DNA of 64,000 nucleotides from Heloderma charlesbogerti (Eukaryota; Chordata; Lepidosauria; Squamata; Helodermatidae). The notes below the pieces were generated by a model. The model was not told the DNA's origin, made no database searches, and saw only the letters and a program-made list of their open reading frames with translations. Each line of letters begins with the position of its first letter. The stretch's first letter is position 1. The translations under genes were made by a program, and so were the position numbers. The stretch is taken from the NCBI GenBank assembly GCA_026122225.1, contig JANEZZ010001905.1, forward strand, positions 2,916,001 through 2,980,000, read 5' to 3'. Below are positions 42,313 to 53,819 of this stretch, one piece after another.

Positions 42313-42715
42313 AAATGGACTGAAATTGTGTGTGCTATGGTGTGCTATGTATACCAAAGGTTCAAATCTGTTTCCTGCATTTTGGGTGCCTCTGACCTGT
42401 GTTGAGAAGACTGCACTAGTTGTTATGAGTTATGAACAGACACTTCTAGAAAATACCCTGGGGATGTTGTTTTGTGTGTGTGTGTTTTGATAACTTGAGT
42501 GTATCCAAGAGCAAACAAACCTTGTTCCCCCCACCTCACTTGAGGTGAGAAGGGTTACCATGTATCTCACTTTGAACTGAATGTCAAGGTTAACCAGAAA
42601 TCTATCTCCAAGTGCTTTTCCCTAGAAAAATCTCTTTTAATCAGTGCACTTTAATTCAACTTGCCCAATTCCTGAAGCTTGCTTCCAGCATGGCTGCAGT
42701 AGGTCAGGATGATTT

Positions 42716-42730
42716 TTATTTATTTATTTA

Positions 42731-42764
<34 letters not shown>

Positions 42765-42768
42765 CTTT
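42716..42768. repeat. (ATTT)n(ACTT)n microsatellite
   Basis: ATTT units change to seven ACTT units. This is probably the expanded tail of a reverse LINE/SINE whose body ('tataccacctttctgcc') follows. Confidence 0.8.
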
Positions 42769-42849
42769 TGTATACCACCTTTCTGCCAAAGTTCTTGAAG
42801 TGGTTTACTTTTTACAATAATGGCTAACAGACAAAGAGACATGATACAA

Positions 42850-43470
42850 AAGATCATAAGACAAGCCATTCTGGATCACACCAAGGGTCCATCTAGTTCA
42901 GCATTCTGTTCACACAGTAGCCAACCAGCTGTTGACCAGGAAGCCACAAGCAGGACAACCACACCTTCCCGCCCATGTTCCCCAGCAACTGGTGTACATA
43001 CACATATCGTCTCTGATACTGGAGGTAGCTTATAGCCATCAGGACTACAAGCCATTGATAGCCTTCCCCTCCATGAATTTGCCCAGTCTCCTTTTAAAGC
43101 CATCCAAATTGGTGGCCATCACGATGTCTTGCGAATTCCATAGTTTAACTCTGCACTGTGTGAAGAAGTACTTCCTTGTATCCATCTTGACTCTCCCACC
43201 AATCGGCTTCATGGGATAACCTCATTTTTTCCACACCATGCATAATGTTGGACCCCTCTGTCAGGTCTCCCCTCACTCAGCTTTTCTCTGTGCTAAACAG
43301 CCTCAGATGTAGTAGCCTTTCCTCACAGGGGAGTTGCTCCAGCCCCTTGATTATTTTGGTTACCCTTTTCTGCATTTTTTCCAACTCTACAATAACCTTT
43401 CTTGAGGTGCAGTGACCACAATATTTTTTATAATGCCTTACCACAGATTTGTATGAAGGCATTATACAGA
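42850..43470 (-). mobile_element. CR1 3' region
   Basis: Inverted tail 'agatcataagacaagccatt', then standard blocks to 'cagtgaccacaat' and 'acagatttgtatgaaggca'. Confidence 0.82.
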
Positions 43471-43479
43471 AAGGAAAAA

Positions 43480-44597
43480 CAGGGCAAGGAAGGAAAAGGA
43501 AGTATAATTTTTTTTTAGTAAAAATATCACAATTAAAGAAACATCTCTCACAAGTGTCATGGTGACCATTTTTATGATGTACATCACTCTGATACAGTCT
43601 CAGCTGTCGGGCCAGCTATAAATTGAATAAATAAGCCAGGGTCCCGGAGGAGAATATGGAAAAAGGCCATCAGGGCCAGTTCTGGGAAGGGAGACAGTTG
43701 GTCCCATCCAGGATGATGGAGTGTGCCTTGCTATCTCAATTCTTCCTCTGATGTACCCAAGCAGAATGTCAAGGGAGGGGGCAAAGTCAATTCCTTGGAT
43801 AGGGGGAGCCAATCAGCCTTCAGCTCCCCATTTAGCTGGTGAGAATAACATGAGAATTTGAAGCAGCTGACAACTTCGTTAAAGAAGTGTGGATTCTAAT
43901 GTAATTTATGAAAGCATATGGCCTCTCCTTCCTGGCAAGAGTGGTGGCATATTTCTAGTGCAGAGATCAAGATGGATGCGATTTCGGGAGCTGGTGCTTT
44001 GGTCCATGACATCCCAGATAGTCTTAAAGTGATCCAGATGCCTCTGAGAGGTCATAAAGAGAAGGGGACCATAGAAGCCAGACTGGGAGTGTTCAGCCCT
44101 CTACCTAAGAGGAGGGAACCCTTGGGTTCTATATGGCCCAGCCTGTCCCTTCCAAAGTAGATTGTTATTGGAAGAAGAGAATTTGAAGCAGCTAACAACA
44201 CTGTGGATAAATATTCCTTTCCATAAACTTTTCAGAAGCCATCAATGCTACAGTGGTTACAACTCTTTGGGGTGAAATATTCAATGAGTCCCATGCCAAA
44301 ACAAGCTCTTCCTTGGGGCAAGAGAGAGAGATAAATGTTAGACTGAGACTTTCTTAGCCTTAGGAACAGATAGTTGGATGAGAATTGATACATTAAATAT
44401 AAATCCATTAAATCATTTCAAGATAGGGTAAGGAACCTAGGAGTAGCGGCAGCTCCAAGTTTGGGGGACCTTCAGGCATAATCTTTCAATGCCCCCCCCC
44501 CAAGCTCTTGAGAATTTGCTTGCATGGTCTTTGTCCTCAGCTCCATGTAAACTGGGACAGGTAGCAGTGTTGGGGGCGGGTGGCTGGCAAGCCTTTG
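43480..44597. other. No gene recognised
   Basis: Two similar stretches, 'gaagcagctgacaacttcgtt' type at 43861 and 'gaagcagctaacaacactgt' type at 44184, hint at a diverged repeat. Nothing coding. Confidence 0.35.
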
Positions 44598-44736
44598 ATT
44601 CAAGATGAGGCTGGACAGCCATCTGTCAGGGATGCTCTGGCTTGGATTCCTGCATTGAGCAGGTGGTTGGACTCAATGGCCTTATAGGCCCCTTCCAACC
44701 CTACTATTCTATGATTGTATGATTGTGTGATTCTAG
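44598..44736 (+). mobile_element. CR1 3' end
   Basis: 'gatgaggctggacagccatc' to 'ctattctatgattgtatgat'. Confidence 0.85.
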
Positions 44737-44739
44737 TCT

Positions 44740-45494
44740 TGGGAACTTGCCCTGTCTCACCACCCACGGGAAGAACCAGACCTGTTGGAAGCCAGCCATT
44801 CTGGGAGTTGTGTGTTCTGTCAGTGCACTAACTGGATCACACTCCAGCTCCACCCAATACAACCAGCTGTCCACACTGGGAATTCAGCAGGGCAAAAGGC
44901 TGATTTGGAATAAAATAAACCTTTTCTTTCATTTCGGAGTAATCTCCTCTTGCATCCTCCCCAGCACACTTGACTTTTGTGTGAATTTTGGATTGAGGAG
45001 AGGTAGGAGAATAATAATACACAGAGGTACTTAGAGTGGATGGCAAACTGGATGTGAGCCAACAATATACTTGCGGCATAAAAGGCCAGCGTTGTTTATT
45101 ATATTCACCAGAGCATGATTTCCACTAGAAAGTGGGGATCCTTTAACGTGGGCCCAATCTATGTCTGGAATTTACTGTGGTGGTGCTGCGCCTCACACAT
45201 GATTATGACACATGACGTGACCTCCAATGTGTATCAGTCCTGGATTGTTTTGCTGTAAGAAATGTATTTTTGCAAAGTCCTTTTGTGATAGTTTTTTCCA
45301 GTTACCATGACTTCCAAGCGTTTTGGGACTCAGCATGTCCTAAACTTGTGGTACTACTCTCAGGAAAGGAGGACCGGCTTCAGTGCTGCGAGGAGGAATG
45401 GAAAGTTGTGTCAGGCTAAACACTGGACCTGGAAGGAATGCAAGGTATTAATCCCTTCTGTTGGCTTCACCCTCTGCCAACCACGGTGGGGGGT
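44740..45494. other. No gene recognised
   Basis: Chance frames only. Confidence 0.4.
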
Positions 45495-45502
45495 GTTAAT
45501 GC

Positions 45503-46034
45503 TAGGGATGGGCAGATTACTTACCCTGTTCCTGGTGGGGGCATCCGCTGGGGGGGAGGCGATCCCTCCCCCTGGAATCCTCCCTGGCTGGCTCCACTCC
45601 GTGGCGAGTCTGCGGAGCCACTGGCCGGGACCGCCCGCAGCCGGACATCCGTCCGCTGCCGGGCTGCGGCTGCAAATGGCGTCCGGCATAGCAGGCGCCA
45701 TTTGCGTCCCTGCATTAGCCATGATAGGCTATGTATATATTTACATAGACTATCACGGCAAAGAGTAGCGACGCAAATGGTGTAGCTCTTTGCCATGATA
45801 GGCTACATAAATACTTATGTAGCCTATCACTGCTAATGCAGGGAGGCAAATGGCGGCTGTAGACCGGGGCAGCCATTCACGGCTGCAGACAGACTGGACC
45901 AGCTGACGCCAGGTAGCAGACAGACTGGACCAGCTGACGCCAGGTAGGGTCCATCCCAGGAAAATTTCATGGGGGGGCAGGGGGGCTGCTCCGTTCCACC
46001 ACGGAGTCCACGGCAGAATTCTCTAACATCCCTA
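45503..46034. mobile_element. TAGGGATG hAT MITE (532 bp)
   Basis: Ends 'tagggatggg' and 'ttctctaacatcccta'. Flanks gttaatgc (45495-45502) and cttaatgc (46035-46042) match at 7 of 8. It contains palindromes around 45721-45758 and 45793-45833 with TAGGCTA(C)...TAGCCTA cores, and a tandem 'agactggaccagctgacgcc' duplication near 45890-45945. Confidence 0.88.
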
Positions 46035-46087
46035 CTTAATGCTATCACTGAACTTTCAAATAAGCTTAATGAATAAGGCACATTCTG

Positions 46088-46665
46088 TCCTTTGTCCTTT
46101 TTTACTTTTTTTGCCTCCAGGAACAACTAGCTGGCACAGATAACCATGTCTGCTCAGAAATAAATCACATTCTTTTCAGTTAGGCTTACTCCTGAGAAAG
46201 TCAGCATGTTGCTTTTGGGATGACTTTAAAAAAAAAAAAATCTCCATGCATCATTAATGAATGAAAGAAACGTGTGGATGTCCCCAGACACAAAGGAGTT
46301 ATTAACCCATTCCTGCAATGCTGTTTCACCTCCCCCACCCCTCCCCCTGTCTTTGAAAAAAATAAAGTTTGGAATGCCTTTTCTTTTCAGGTCTTCCCGA
46401 TTCTCTCCTTTGTCCTTTTAATTTCTTTGCCCCAAGGAACAACTAGCCGAAAACCTGCCGATAAACATGTCTCCTGAGAACTAAATCACATTCTCTTCAG
46501 TGAGACTTACTCCTGAGAAAGTTAGCATGTTGTTTTGGGGATGACTTTTTTAAAAAAAATCTCCACTCTTTTGTACCAGCTCACCTGCCAAGCTTAATGA
46601 ATGTTTCCCACACCCCAGCGAAAAAAAGCAAGGAAGGAAAGAAAGAAACTTGTTTTTGTCCCGAG
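46088..46665. repeat. Two diverged direct repeats (~200-250 bp units)
   Basis: 'caggaacaactagctggc' / 'aaggaacaactagccgaa', 'ttactcctgagaaagt.agca' and 'gggatgactttaaaaaaa' occur in the same order about 320 bases apart. Confidence 0.6.
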
Positions 46666-46888
46666 ACTCCACCTACATAGCCAAATTAATATGGTTTAAG
46701 ATTACGTTTGTCTCAAAAAGCAAAATTTCTACCCAATCTACACCAGATTAACTGTCTATGTGTGCCACAGGAGGAATAGATACAAATTCAAGAAAATGTT
46801 TTTTTAAAGTGCATCAGCGTCAGAAGCCTCCTCCATGTAGATTGGGCCATGGGTCAGCTACCCTTGAATTAATATTTTTAAGGATACA

Positions 46889-46891
<3 letters not shown>

Positions 46892-46924
<33 letters not shown>
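46892..46924. repeat. (CA)16 microsatellite
   Basis: Uninterrupted CA run. Confidence 0.95.
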
Positions 46925-46926
<2 letters not shown>

Positions 46927-47011
46927 TTTCAGTGCATGGCTTTGGGGATCCAAGTCCCTCTTTAGTGATCAGGACATCCACAAATGCATGAACAGAGCCA
47001 CGGGGACAGAC

Positions 47012-47265
47012 AGAGAACATAAGAAGAGCCCTGCTGGATCAGACCAAGGTCCATCTCATCCAGCATTTTGTTCACACAGTGGCCAATCAGCTGTTGACCA
47101 GGAACCCACAAGCAGAACATGGGTGCAACAGCACCCTCCCATCCGTGTTCCCCAGCCACAGGTGTACATAGGCTCACTGCCTCTGATACTGGAGGTAACA
47201 TAGAGCCATCAGGACTAGGAGCCAATGATAGGGTTCTCCATAAACTTCTCCAGCCCCCTTTGCAG
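47012..47265 (-). mobile_element. CR1 3' end
   Basis: 'gaacataagaagagccctgc' to 'ctccataaacttctccagcc', in reverse. Confidence 0.82.
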
Positions 47266-47269
47266 TTCA

Positions 47270-47916
47270 TGTGGCCGTTCACAGGTGAGCTACCAGCTTC
47301 TGCCACTGAGTATTGCTGCATGGCGGGGGACCTCACACCCCTCACCAGAGGGCATCACACAGCATGAGCCGCCACGGTCCATGCACCCACATAGGCATCA
47401 CTCCGTCACTTGACACTTGCCCCAGTGTGTGCCTTGTCTCCACTGACATGTGCCACACCTCAGGGGATACATCACAGGATGTGGAAATCCTGCTCGTGGC
47501 AGCTAAAGTGAGGGATGAGCATGCCAGGGTGAACCAGCCCGTAGGTTTACACTAAATTCTATGATGTGGGAAATAAATGGATGGGCAGACCGATCCAACA
47601 CACTTCCGCTGCAGAGGACATCTGCCCCCTCCATCCTCAGGCATTCTGCAACACCCTACCCCCCCCCCGCTGTGTTTGGGGGGCTGGAAGCGGGGGGAGG
47701 GGTGTCTGGGAGTTTTCCTTCCCATTAACTCTACATGTGGGAAGGAATTTCTTGTGTCTGCCCCAGGGTGTGTCTAACCCTCCGCTCTTGCAGGGACTGT
47801 GTCTGTGAACTAAAGGGGCGTAGGATGCTATGTAAATGGGCCACTGCCCCAGCCTCCCCATGGCTCAGCCCAATTTCACCCCCTCTCTGGCCACAATTTA
47901 GACAGCAAAGCATTTC
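47270..47916. other. No gene recognised
   Basis: No identified repeat or coding signal. Confidence 0.4.
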
Positions 47917-48052
47917 ATAAGAACATCAGAATATAAGAAGATCCATGCTGGATCAGAGCAAGGGTCCACCTAGTCCAGTATTCTGTTCACACAGTGGCCA
48001 ATCAGCTTTCAACCGGGAACCCACAAGCACGGCATGAGCACAATAGGACCCT
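47917..48052 (-). mobile_element. CR1 3' end, truncated
   Basis: 'cataagaacatcagaatata' tail, then 'cagtggccaatcagctttca' and 'ggaacccacaagcacggcat'. Confidence 0.75.
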
Positions 48053-48059
48053 CTCGAGT

Positions 48060-48756
48060 TCCAGCCTCTTGGAAGCCAGGGAGGGCCACCCAGGGACTGG
48101 CTGAGCCAGTGATTGGCTGAAGGAAAATCTGCCCTGGGTGGCCAGGGATGGGCTTTCAAAGAGGGCCGAGGGTGAGGCATGGCGACGGCATCTCCCTTCA
48201 TCCTGGTGGTCCTGGACCTGCAGACGGCTGGTTGCTATCCGGGGAGATCCATACTTAGGTATGTAAGGATAGGCCAGATAGATTCATTATTTTGCTTGGG
48301 TGTGCATTCATGAAGCTCTCCATTTATTGTTAAGTGATTTGGCTTTGTACCCTCTTGTGTAACTTGCTACTTCCTTCTTCCCTTTCCCTCTACCCTTTTA
48401 TTGTGATCTTAATAAACCTTTATCTAACCTTTAGTTGGTGTGGTTTCTCTGTATAACCTCAATGCTAATTTCAATGCCCCTTGGCTTATGAGGGTGGCTA
48501 CTGGGTATTTGGGGGGACTGAAAGGCCAGGTTTGGCCAGTCCTGTTTGAAGGGGATCCTGGGATTGGGTTCTGAGCTGTCCTTCCTCACAGGGAGGTTGG
48601 GGCTGGTCCCAGTGGGATCACCTTCCTTGACACAGCCCATGATGTTTGACCATCTATTTTAGCAATACAATCGGACCAAATTGAATGCATTCTGCTCATC
48701 TGTTTTTATGTTCTGTACATTCACCCTTGTACAGGAAAATCAGTTTACATAAACAT
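48060..48756. other. No gene; possible LTR-like polyadenylation region
   Basis: 'cttaataaacctttatctaa' near 48408-48428, followed by GT-rich text, resembles an LTR R/U5 boundary, but no borders or partner LTR were found. Confidence 0.25.
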
Positions 48757-49185
48757 CCTTAAGCATGTCAAGAGGAGGTCAACCAGGCTGCTTGGAGAGG
48801 TCTGGAACCCAATTCCTGTGGATCTGTGGAGATTCAGGAGACATATGATGGCAGTCTACAGCTCTCTGAAGAGCACTCATGCAGAAGATGATGAAGAAGC
48901 AAACTTGTTCTCTGAAGTGCCAGGGGGCAGGACTAGAACCCATGGGTGGAAATTGCCGGGATGCAAATTTCAGCTAAACTTTAGGGAAATTCCTAATGGT
49001 CAGAGGTGTTTGACAATGGAGCAGACTGCCTCCAGAGGTGGTGAGAGGGAGGTATTTAAGCAGAGTCTGGATGGCCATCCATCAGGGATTCTGTAGACAC
49101 ACCCTGGGGTGAAGAGCCTGCACTGAGCAAGGGGATTGGGCTAGATGATCTCTGAGGTCTCCTCCAACTCCAATATTCTATGATT
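48757..49185 (+). mobile_element. CR1 3' end, a different subfamily
   Basis: 'ctctgaagagcactcatgca', 'ggaggtatttaagcagagtc', 'gggctagatgatctctgagg' and the end 'tccaatattctatgattca'. Its text differs more from the other CR1 copies here. Confidence 0.75.
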
Positions 49186-49189
49186 CATG

Positions 49190-49837
49190 CCAAAACACAG
49201 GGGCGGGTGCTCCACTGAGGGCATGCAATTCCTCCCCTGTCACACTGTTTGGAGGGAAGGTGAGTGGAGTGGAGTGGGATTCCAGTTTCAATTTTAGAGG
49301 GCAAAAATGTGCCTCTGTCTGTCACCACTATCCAATATGGTGCATTCTCTTTGTTTTAAAGAACAAAGATGGAAGGTCTTTGCAAGTTAAACATCAGCAT
49401 GGGGCACCTTTTTGCTTTTTAATTTTTTTTGTTCCAAACAAAGATGCCTGAAGAAGTGTTCTGTGCTAACTTTGAAGCTCACTGCCATTAAAGATATATG
49501 GGGGGGGGAGCATTGCTGAGGATAAAGGAGGTGACCTTGTTTGTGTGGGATACTTTGGAAGAATTATATGAGCACAACAGAAGCACTGGTCTGGGAGAGA
49601 GCGGCATTTTACCAGAACTCTTTTTTATTCATTTTATTTATCGATTTTTACACAGGTCCCATCCTCCACAGAGAGGGGGGAGGAAGAAGCAAGACTAGAG
49701 AGGAGGATTGATGTGGGCAAGTGCCACGACAGGCACCTAAAATTTTGTTGCAGTCAGGAATGAGGAAGGAGGATTTGAAAAAAGGGAGAGGCACCACAGG
49801 AAGCAAAGCCTCCAGTTAAGGTGTGAACACTGGGTTC
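49190..49837. other. No gene recognised
   Basis: Chance frames only. Confidence 0.4.
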
Positions 49838-49845
49838 CTCCTAAC

Positions 49846-50731
49846 TAGGGATGTACGGATTCCCTACCGTCCATTTCGGTGGGGAATCTGCGGGGGTGGG
49901 GGAGATGATCCATTCCTCCCCCCAGGAATCCGCATGGAGCGGTTCCACTCCGCGAAGATTCCGCAGAGCCGAGGGCCGCCCCGTTCCGCAGTCCTCATGC
50001 CCTGGATTCCCCCAGGTTTTTTTGGCTCCCTGAACTTAGGTAAATAATTCCATAAGTACTGCTGAAAAATCCTTTCCACGTGCCCACAATCGGTCTCTGT
50101 AAGCCTCGGGTCATAGGGAAAATGCATATTTATTTTCATAAAAAGGGTAAAGTCCTTCACGGGGATTCCCCATGTAACTTCCCGTCACCTGACCTCACCG
50201 GACCTCACTGGACCTGTCCTGACCTCACCGCACCTCACCGCACCAGACCTCACTGGACCTGTCCTGACCCCACCTCACCTGACCTCACCGGACCTGTCCT
50301 GACCTCACCTCACCGCACCTCACCACACCTCACTGCACCAGACCTCACTGGACCTGTCCTGACCCCACCTCACCTGACCTCACCGGACCTGTCCTGACCT
50401 CACCTCACCTCCACAGACAATAAACAGAAAAGATGGAGGATTTCCATGGAGTTCGACTCAGCCCCAGCAAAAGAAAGCCTCGGATCACGGGGAAAATGCC
50501 TCGTAAAAAGGGTAAAGCCAGTCGTGTTCTTCTTCCTCCATTTCCGATTTACAGATTTCTTTTCATGATTATTTTCGTAAAATCTGCTGTTCAGCAGACA
50601 AAAAAAAAAGGGTCTGCGTGAGCTCCGGTCTGGGTCGACTGGGCCGCTCCATTCCAAGGAGGATTCCACGGACCTAATTTGTCAGAATTCGATCCCATTT
50701 AAAATTTGTGCGGAATTCTCTGACATCTCTA
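49846..50731. mobile_element. TAGGGATG hAT MITE with internal minisatellite (886 bp)
   Basis: Starts 'tagggatgtacgg' and ends 'ttctctgacatctcta'. Flanks (ct)cctaac and ccctaac are similar. The interior has a 230-bp minisatellite (50185-50413), bracketed by direct repeats of 'gcctcggatcacggggaaaa' type text (50102 and 50478). Confidence 0.75.
50185..50413. repeat. GACCTCACCG minisatellite
   Basis: Roughly 10-bp units (gacctcaccg, gacctcactg, gacctgtcct) in a higher-order pattern of about 60-100 bp. It reads as alternating Pro/Thr-type codons by chance; not a gene. Confidence 0.9.
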
Positions 50732-50912
50732 CCCTAACAGAGACCGACCTGAAAAAGACAGCCATAACCGCTCCCAGCAAGACAGCCATCACCTGTGATA
50801 GATAATTGTCACCATAATTGTGATGCAGGGTCCCGCTGCTTAAAGGAAAAAAACCATCCTCTTTGCCTCCAGCCACCCTCTTCCTGCAATGCTGGGGCAG
50901 GGGGAGCGTTTA

Positions 50913-51754
50913 TAGGGATGTCAGAGAATTTCTCCACGAATCTCTGGGAGGCCGAATGCCAACGCATTCAGCCCCCCGAAATTGGTGGAGAAATGGTCCA
51001 CCACCACCACCCCCGCCACCCCCCCGGAATGGGACTTACCTTTGGCGAAAGTCCCTGGCGCTGGCAGCTCCCAGCAGCGGTTCAGCGGCGGGGCGGCGGC
51101 GGCAGCCGGTCTTCCGACCGGCTGCCGCCGCTGCCATTTCCCAGTAAAAAAACCAACAACAACAAAAAACGTGGTAGGCTACGTAAAGATTTACGTAGCC
51201 TATCACGGCTAGATTTTCAAAAAACACCGTGATAGGTTACGTAAATCCTTACGTAGCCTATCACGGCTGACTTTGGGGGGGGGGAACCGTGTACGCAAAT
51301 GGCGGCACCCATGGGCGCCGCCATTTGTGTTCCTTATTTGGGCACGTGTAGTCTACGTAAACATTTACGTAGACTACGGTGAAAATAAGGGCAACGCAAA
51401 TAGTGTTGCCCTTATTTTCGCCGTAGTCTATGTAAATGTTTACGTAGACTACACGTGCCCAAATAAGGAACACAAATGGCGGCGCCCATGGGTGCCGCCA
51501 TTTGCGTACGTGCTTTTTTTTTCCCCCCAAAGTCAGCCGTGATAGGCTACGTAAGGATTTACGTAGCCTATCACGGCTGACTGCAGGGATGCAAACGGCG
51601 GCGGCTACGGCCGCTGCCGTTTGCGTCCTGGCAGGAGACAAGATTCGCGGCCAGAGGGAGGGGGCGCCTCCCCCCCAGCCAGAATTTCGGCCGGAGGGAT
51701 GGAGCACCTCCCCCCCACCACAAAGCAAGCTGTGGGATAAGGTAAGGGACTTTT
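50913..51754. mobile_element. hAT-type MITE, palindrome of palindromes (842 bp)
   Basis: Starts 'tagggatgtcagag'. It matches 1722-2480 along its length but ends 'aagggactttt' without the last dozen bases. Flanks share gagcgt. Palindromes lie at 51170-51207, 51228-51265, 51348-51377, 51423-51452 and 51538-51575. The second and fifth, and the third and fourth, are mirror partners about one centre near 51401, so 51228-51575 is one ~348-bp palindrome made of smaller ones. Confidence 0.88.
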
Positions 51755-51964
51755 GAGCGTATGGACCGAAAAGGATAGGAACGGCTCCATCTGGTGTACA
51801 GAGGAAGCCCCTGCATTGCAGCAAAAGCCAGCAAAAGCCTAACAAACACACAGCAAGTCAGGAAATCCCCAAAGCCAACCTGAGCCAAAGCAAATTTGCA
51901 GTCTTTGCTCAACATCTCCGCTGCCACTTTGGATAGCAAACATTCTCCGAATGCACACCTTACT

Positions 51965-52112
51965 TCATAGAATCAGAGCTGGGAGGGTCCTACAAGACCA
52001 TCTAGTCCACCCCCCTGCTCAGTGCAGGAAGCCTGATTCCCAGGAGGTGTCCCATCCAAGTGCTAACTGGGGCTGACCCTGCTTAGCTTCCGAGATCAGG
52101 CAAGATCGGTGC
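51965..52112 (-). mobile_element. 5S rRNA-derived sequence joined to a CR1-type tail
   Basis: On the minus strand about 75 bases match vertebrate 5S rRNA (52111 down to about 52037). Box A 'ctcggaagctaagcagggtc' and box C-like 'cacttggatgggaca' are present. It then passes into 'ctgcactgagcagggggg', 'tggactagatggtcttgtag' and 'ctctgattctatga', a CR1 3' end. The first ~30 bases of 5S are missing. This has the structure of a 5S-headed SINE mobilised by CR1. Confidence 0.7.
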
Positions 52113-52336
52113 ATCCAGCCTTTTACTCTGATACTAATACTCTAATACTCGTTGGTGTTTGATATAAAGATTTTGCTGTAGCGGCCAACCTGTCATTACC
52201 GTTTCTTTATTGATTTGCATGAGAATATACAGACCACATTTCTGCCACGCGGTCCTCAAAGTGGATTACCATCGCATATGTAAACTATCATAAAAATGCT
52301 TTACTCTTTAAATAATAATGTAACAATAGTAGTGGG

Positions 52337-53085
52337 GCTGTGCAAGGGACTCTTGATCCGCCTCAGAGGCCGGTTCGGGGCTTCTGAGGCAGGCCCTCCT
52401 CACCCACTACAGCCTCCACAGCCGAAGCAGGATTCGGATGGCAGGACACAGCATACTGGGCTCAAGTTCCAGGAAGCCAGATTCTGGCTGAACATCAGGA
52501 AAAACGTCCTGACTGTTAGAGCAATACGACACTGGAACCAATTCCCTAGGGAGGCGGTGGGCTCTCCCACGCTGGAGGCGTTCAAGACGAGGCTGGACAG
52601 CCACCTGTCAGGGATGCTCCGACTTGGATTCCTGCACTGAGCAGGGGGTTGGACTGGATGGCCTTGTAGGCCCCTTCCAACCCCACTATTCTATGATTCC
52701 CCCGCCACACCACTGCTGCCGCTGCCCATGCTGCGCGAACCCCCAGCTCCTTACCTGGGCCCTCGGTGCCTCCCTGTATTTCCAGAAACAGATCGTGTGC
52801 AAGTGGCCCAGGAGTCTCTGTTTCAGCAATGGCGACTCCCTCGAGCAGGAAAAGGGCTGCTGGCGCACGTCCCGAGGGCCCAGGTAGGGAGCTGAGGGCT
52901 GGGTGGCGGCGGTGTGGCTGGGCTTCCTGATCCCTCTGAAGCACCACTGAAGTGTTTCGAAGCAGCCCAACCCGCTTCGTGCTGCGTTGTGCCCCTTCCG
53001 CCTCGCCTCGGAAGAGGCACAAAGTGGCCCGAAGCAGCCCACTTTGGCTCGGAACACAGGCTTCAGGCAGAAGCAGCACATGGTC
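52337..53085. mobile_element. GGGCTGTGC repeat with CR1 inserted
   Basis: The outer text ('gtggggctgtgcaaggg', 'agctccttacctgggccctc', 'aaagtggcccgaagcagccc') matches the element at 54635-55582. A CR1 3' end (52440-52697) interrupts it. Ends not resolved. Confidence 0.55.
52440..52697 (+). mobile_element. CR1 3' end
   Basis: 'gcaggacacagcatactggg' to 'ccccactattctatgattc'. Confidence 0.85.
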
Positions 53086-53340
53086 CTAAACTACAGCAGC
53101 TGGTCGCAGGCAGCAGGCCTTCGAAAGAATAACAGAATTCTGTGCAACGTACAAAAAAACGATTCTTGGAGTTCGGAGGCTTGGTGGAATACAGGTTTTT
53201 TTACTAACCATCTGAAAATGTCAATGGAGTAGGCATGGAAGATCCATCTTGGGAAATAAGTGTTCTATAGTACAGGTGATAATGGGCGGGGGGGAGAACA
53301 TGACCCACTTTGGGTACAAGACAATGTTACCTCTGATATC

Positions 53341-53733
53341 AAGGGCTTTTCTACATAGGGCTTTTAACCTGCACCTCTACCAAGGCTTCTGTTTCCGGAT
53401 TCTTTGCGGGGTTAAGATTGGCTCCTTTACACATGTGTTGTTGTTTGTGGGGGGGTCTTTCTCTGCCTTTCTATATATTCCATTACTCAACCACTAGGTG
53501 GCACTGTGGTATAACAGAATTGTGCAAATACAGGAGGCTTCTATAAAGCCTTTGAGAAAAATACCAGACTTTCCTCGTTGGGAAAAAAGAATACGATAAT
53601 GGTTGCAAAGCATGGGAGAGGCTCTGGAGGATGACGACATCATGGAAAGGACCTGCAAACTACCATGATTAAGGAATTGCAAGCACACAATAAAAGCCTC
53701 ATGTAGAAAGGCTCCAAGAGGCACCTGAAAGCA
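53341..53733. mobile_element. Inverted-terminal-repeat element, copy 1
   Basis: 'gcttttctacatagggcttt' at the left mirrors 'aaaagcctcatgtagaaagg' at the right. The interior matches 60841-61160 ('aaggcttctgtttccggatt', 'ccactaggtggcactgtggt', 'ataccagactttcctc'). Target duplication not resolved. Confidence 0.7.
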
Positions 53734-53819
53734 ATGTTTCTTCACAAGTCCTAAATTCATAAGAGTCTATGGTGGGGAGTGTGAGAGAAGCACTTCCCAA
53801 GATATCCTGGATCAAGGCT

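Noticed and set aside
46892..46924. Repeated short units as a CRISPR array
   Set aside because: Simple CA repeat; no spacer structure anywhere in the window, and the genome is vertebrate.
48405..48430. AATAAA as a gene or LTR end
   Set aside because: No open frame upstream and no LTR borders or second copy in the window.
50080..50397. Pro/Thr-rich 105-codon frame
   Set aside because: Produced by the GACCTCACCG minisatellite.
52037..52111. Functional 5S rRNA gene
   Set aside because: Only about 75 bases, 5' part missing, several substitutions and fused to a CR1 tail.
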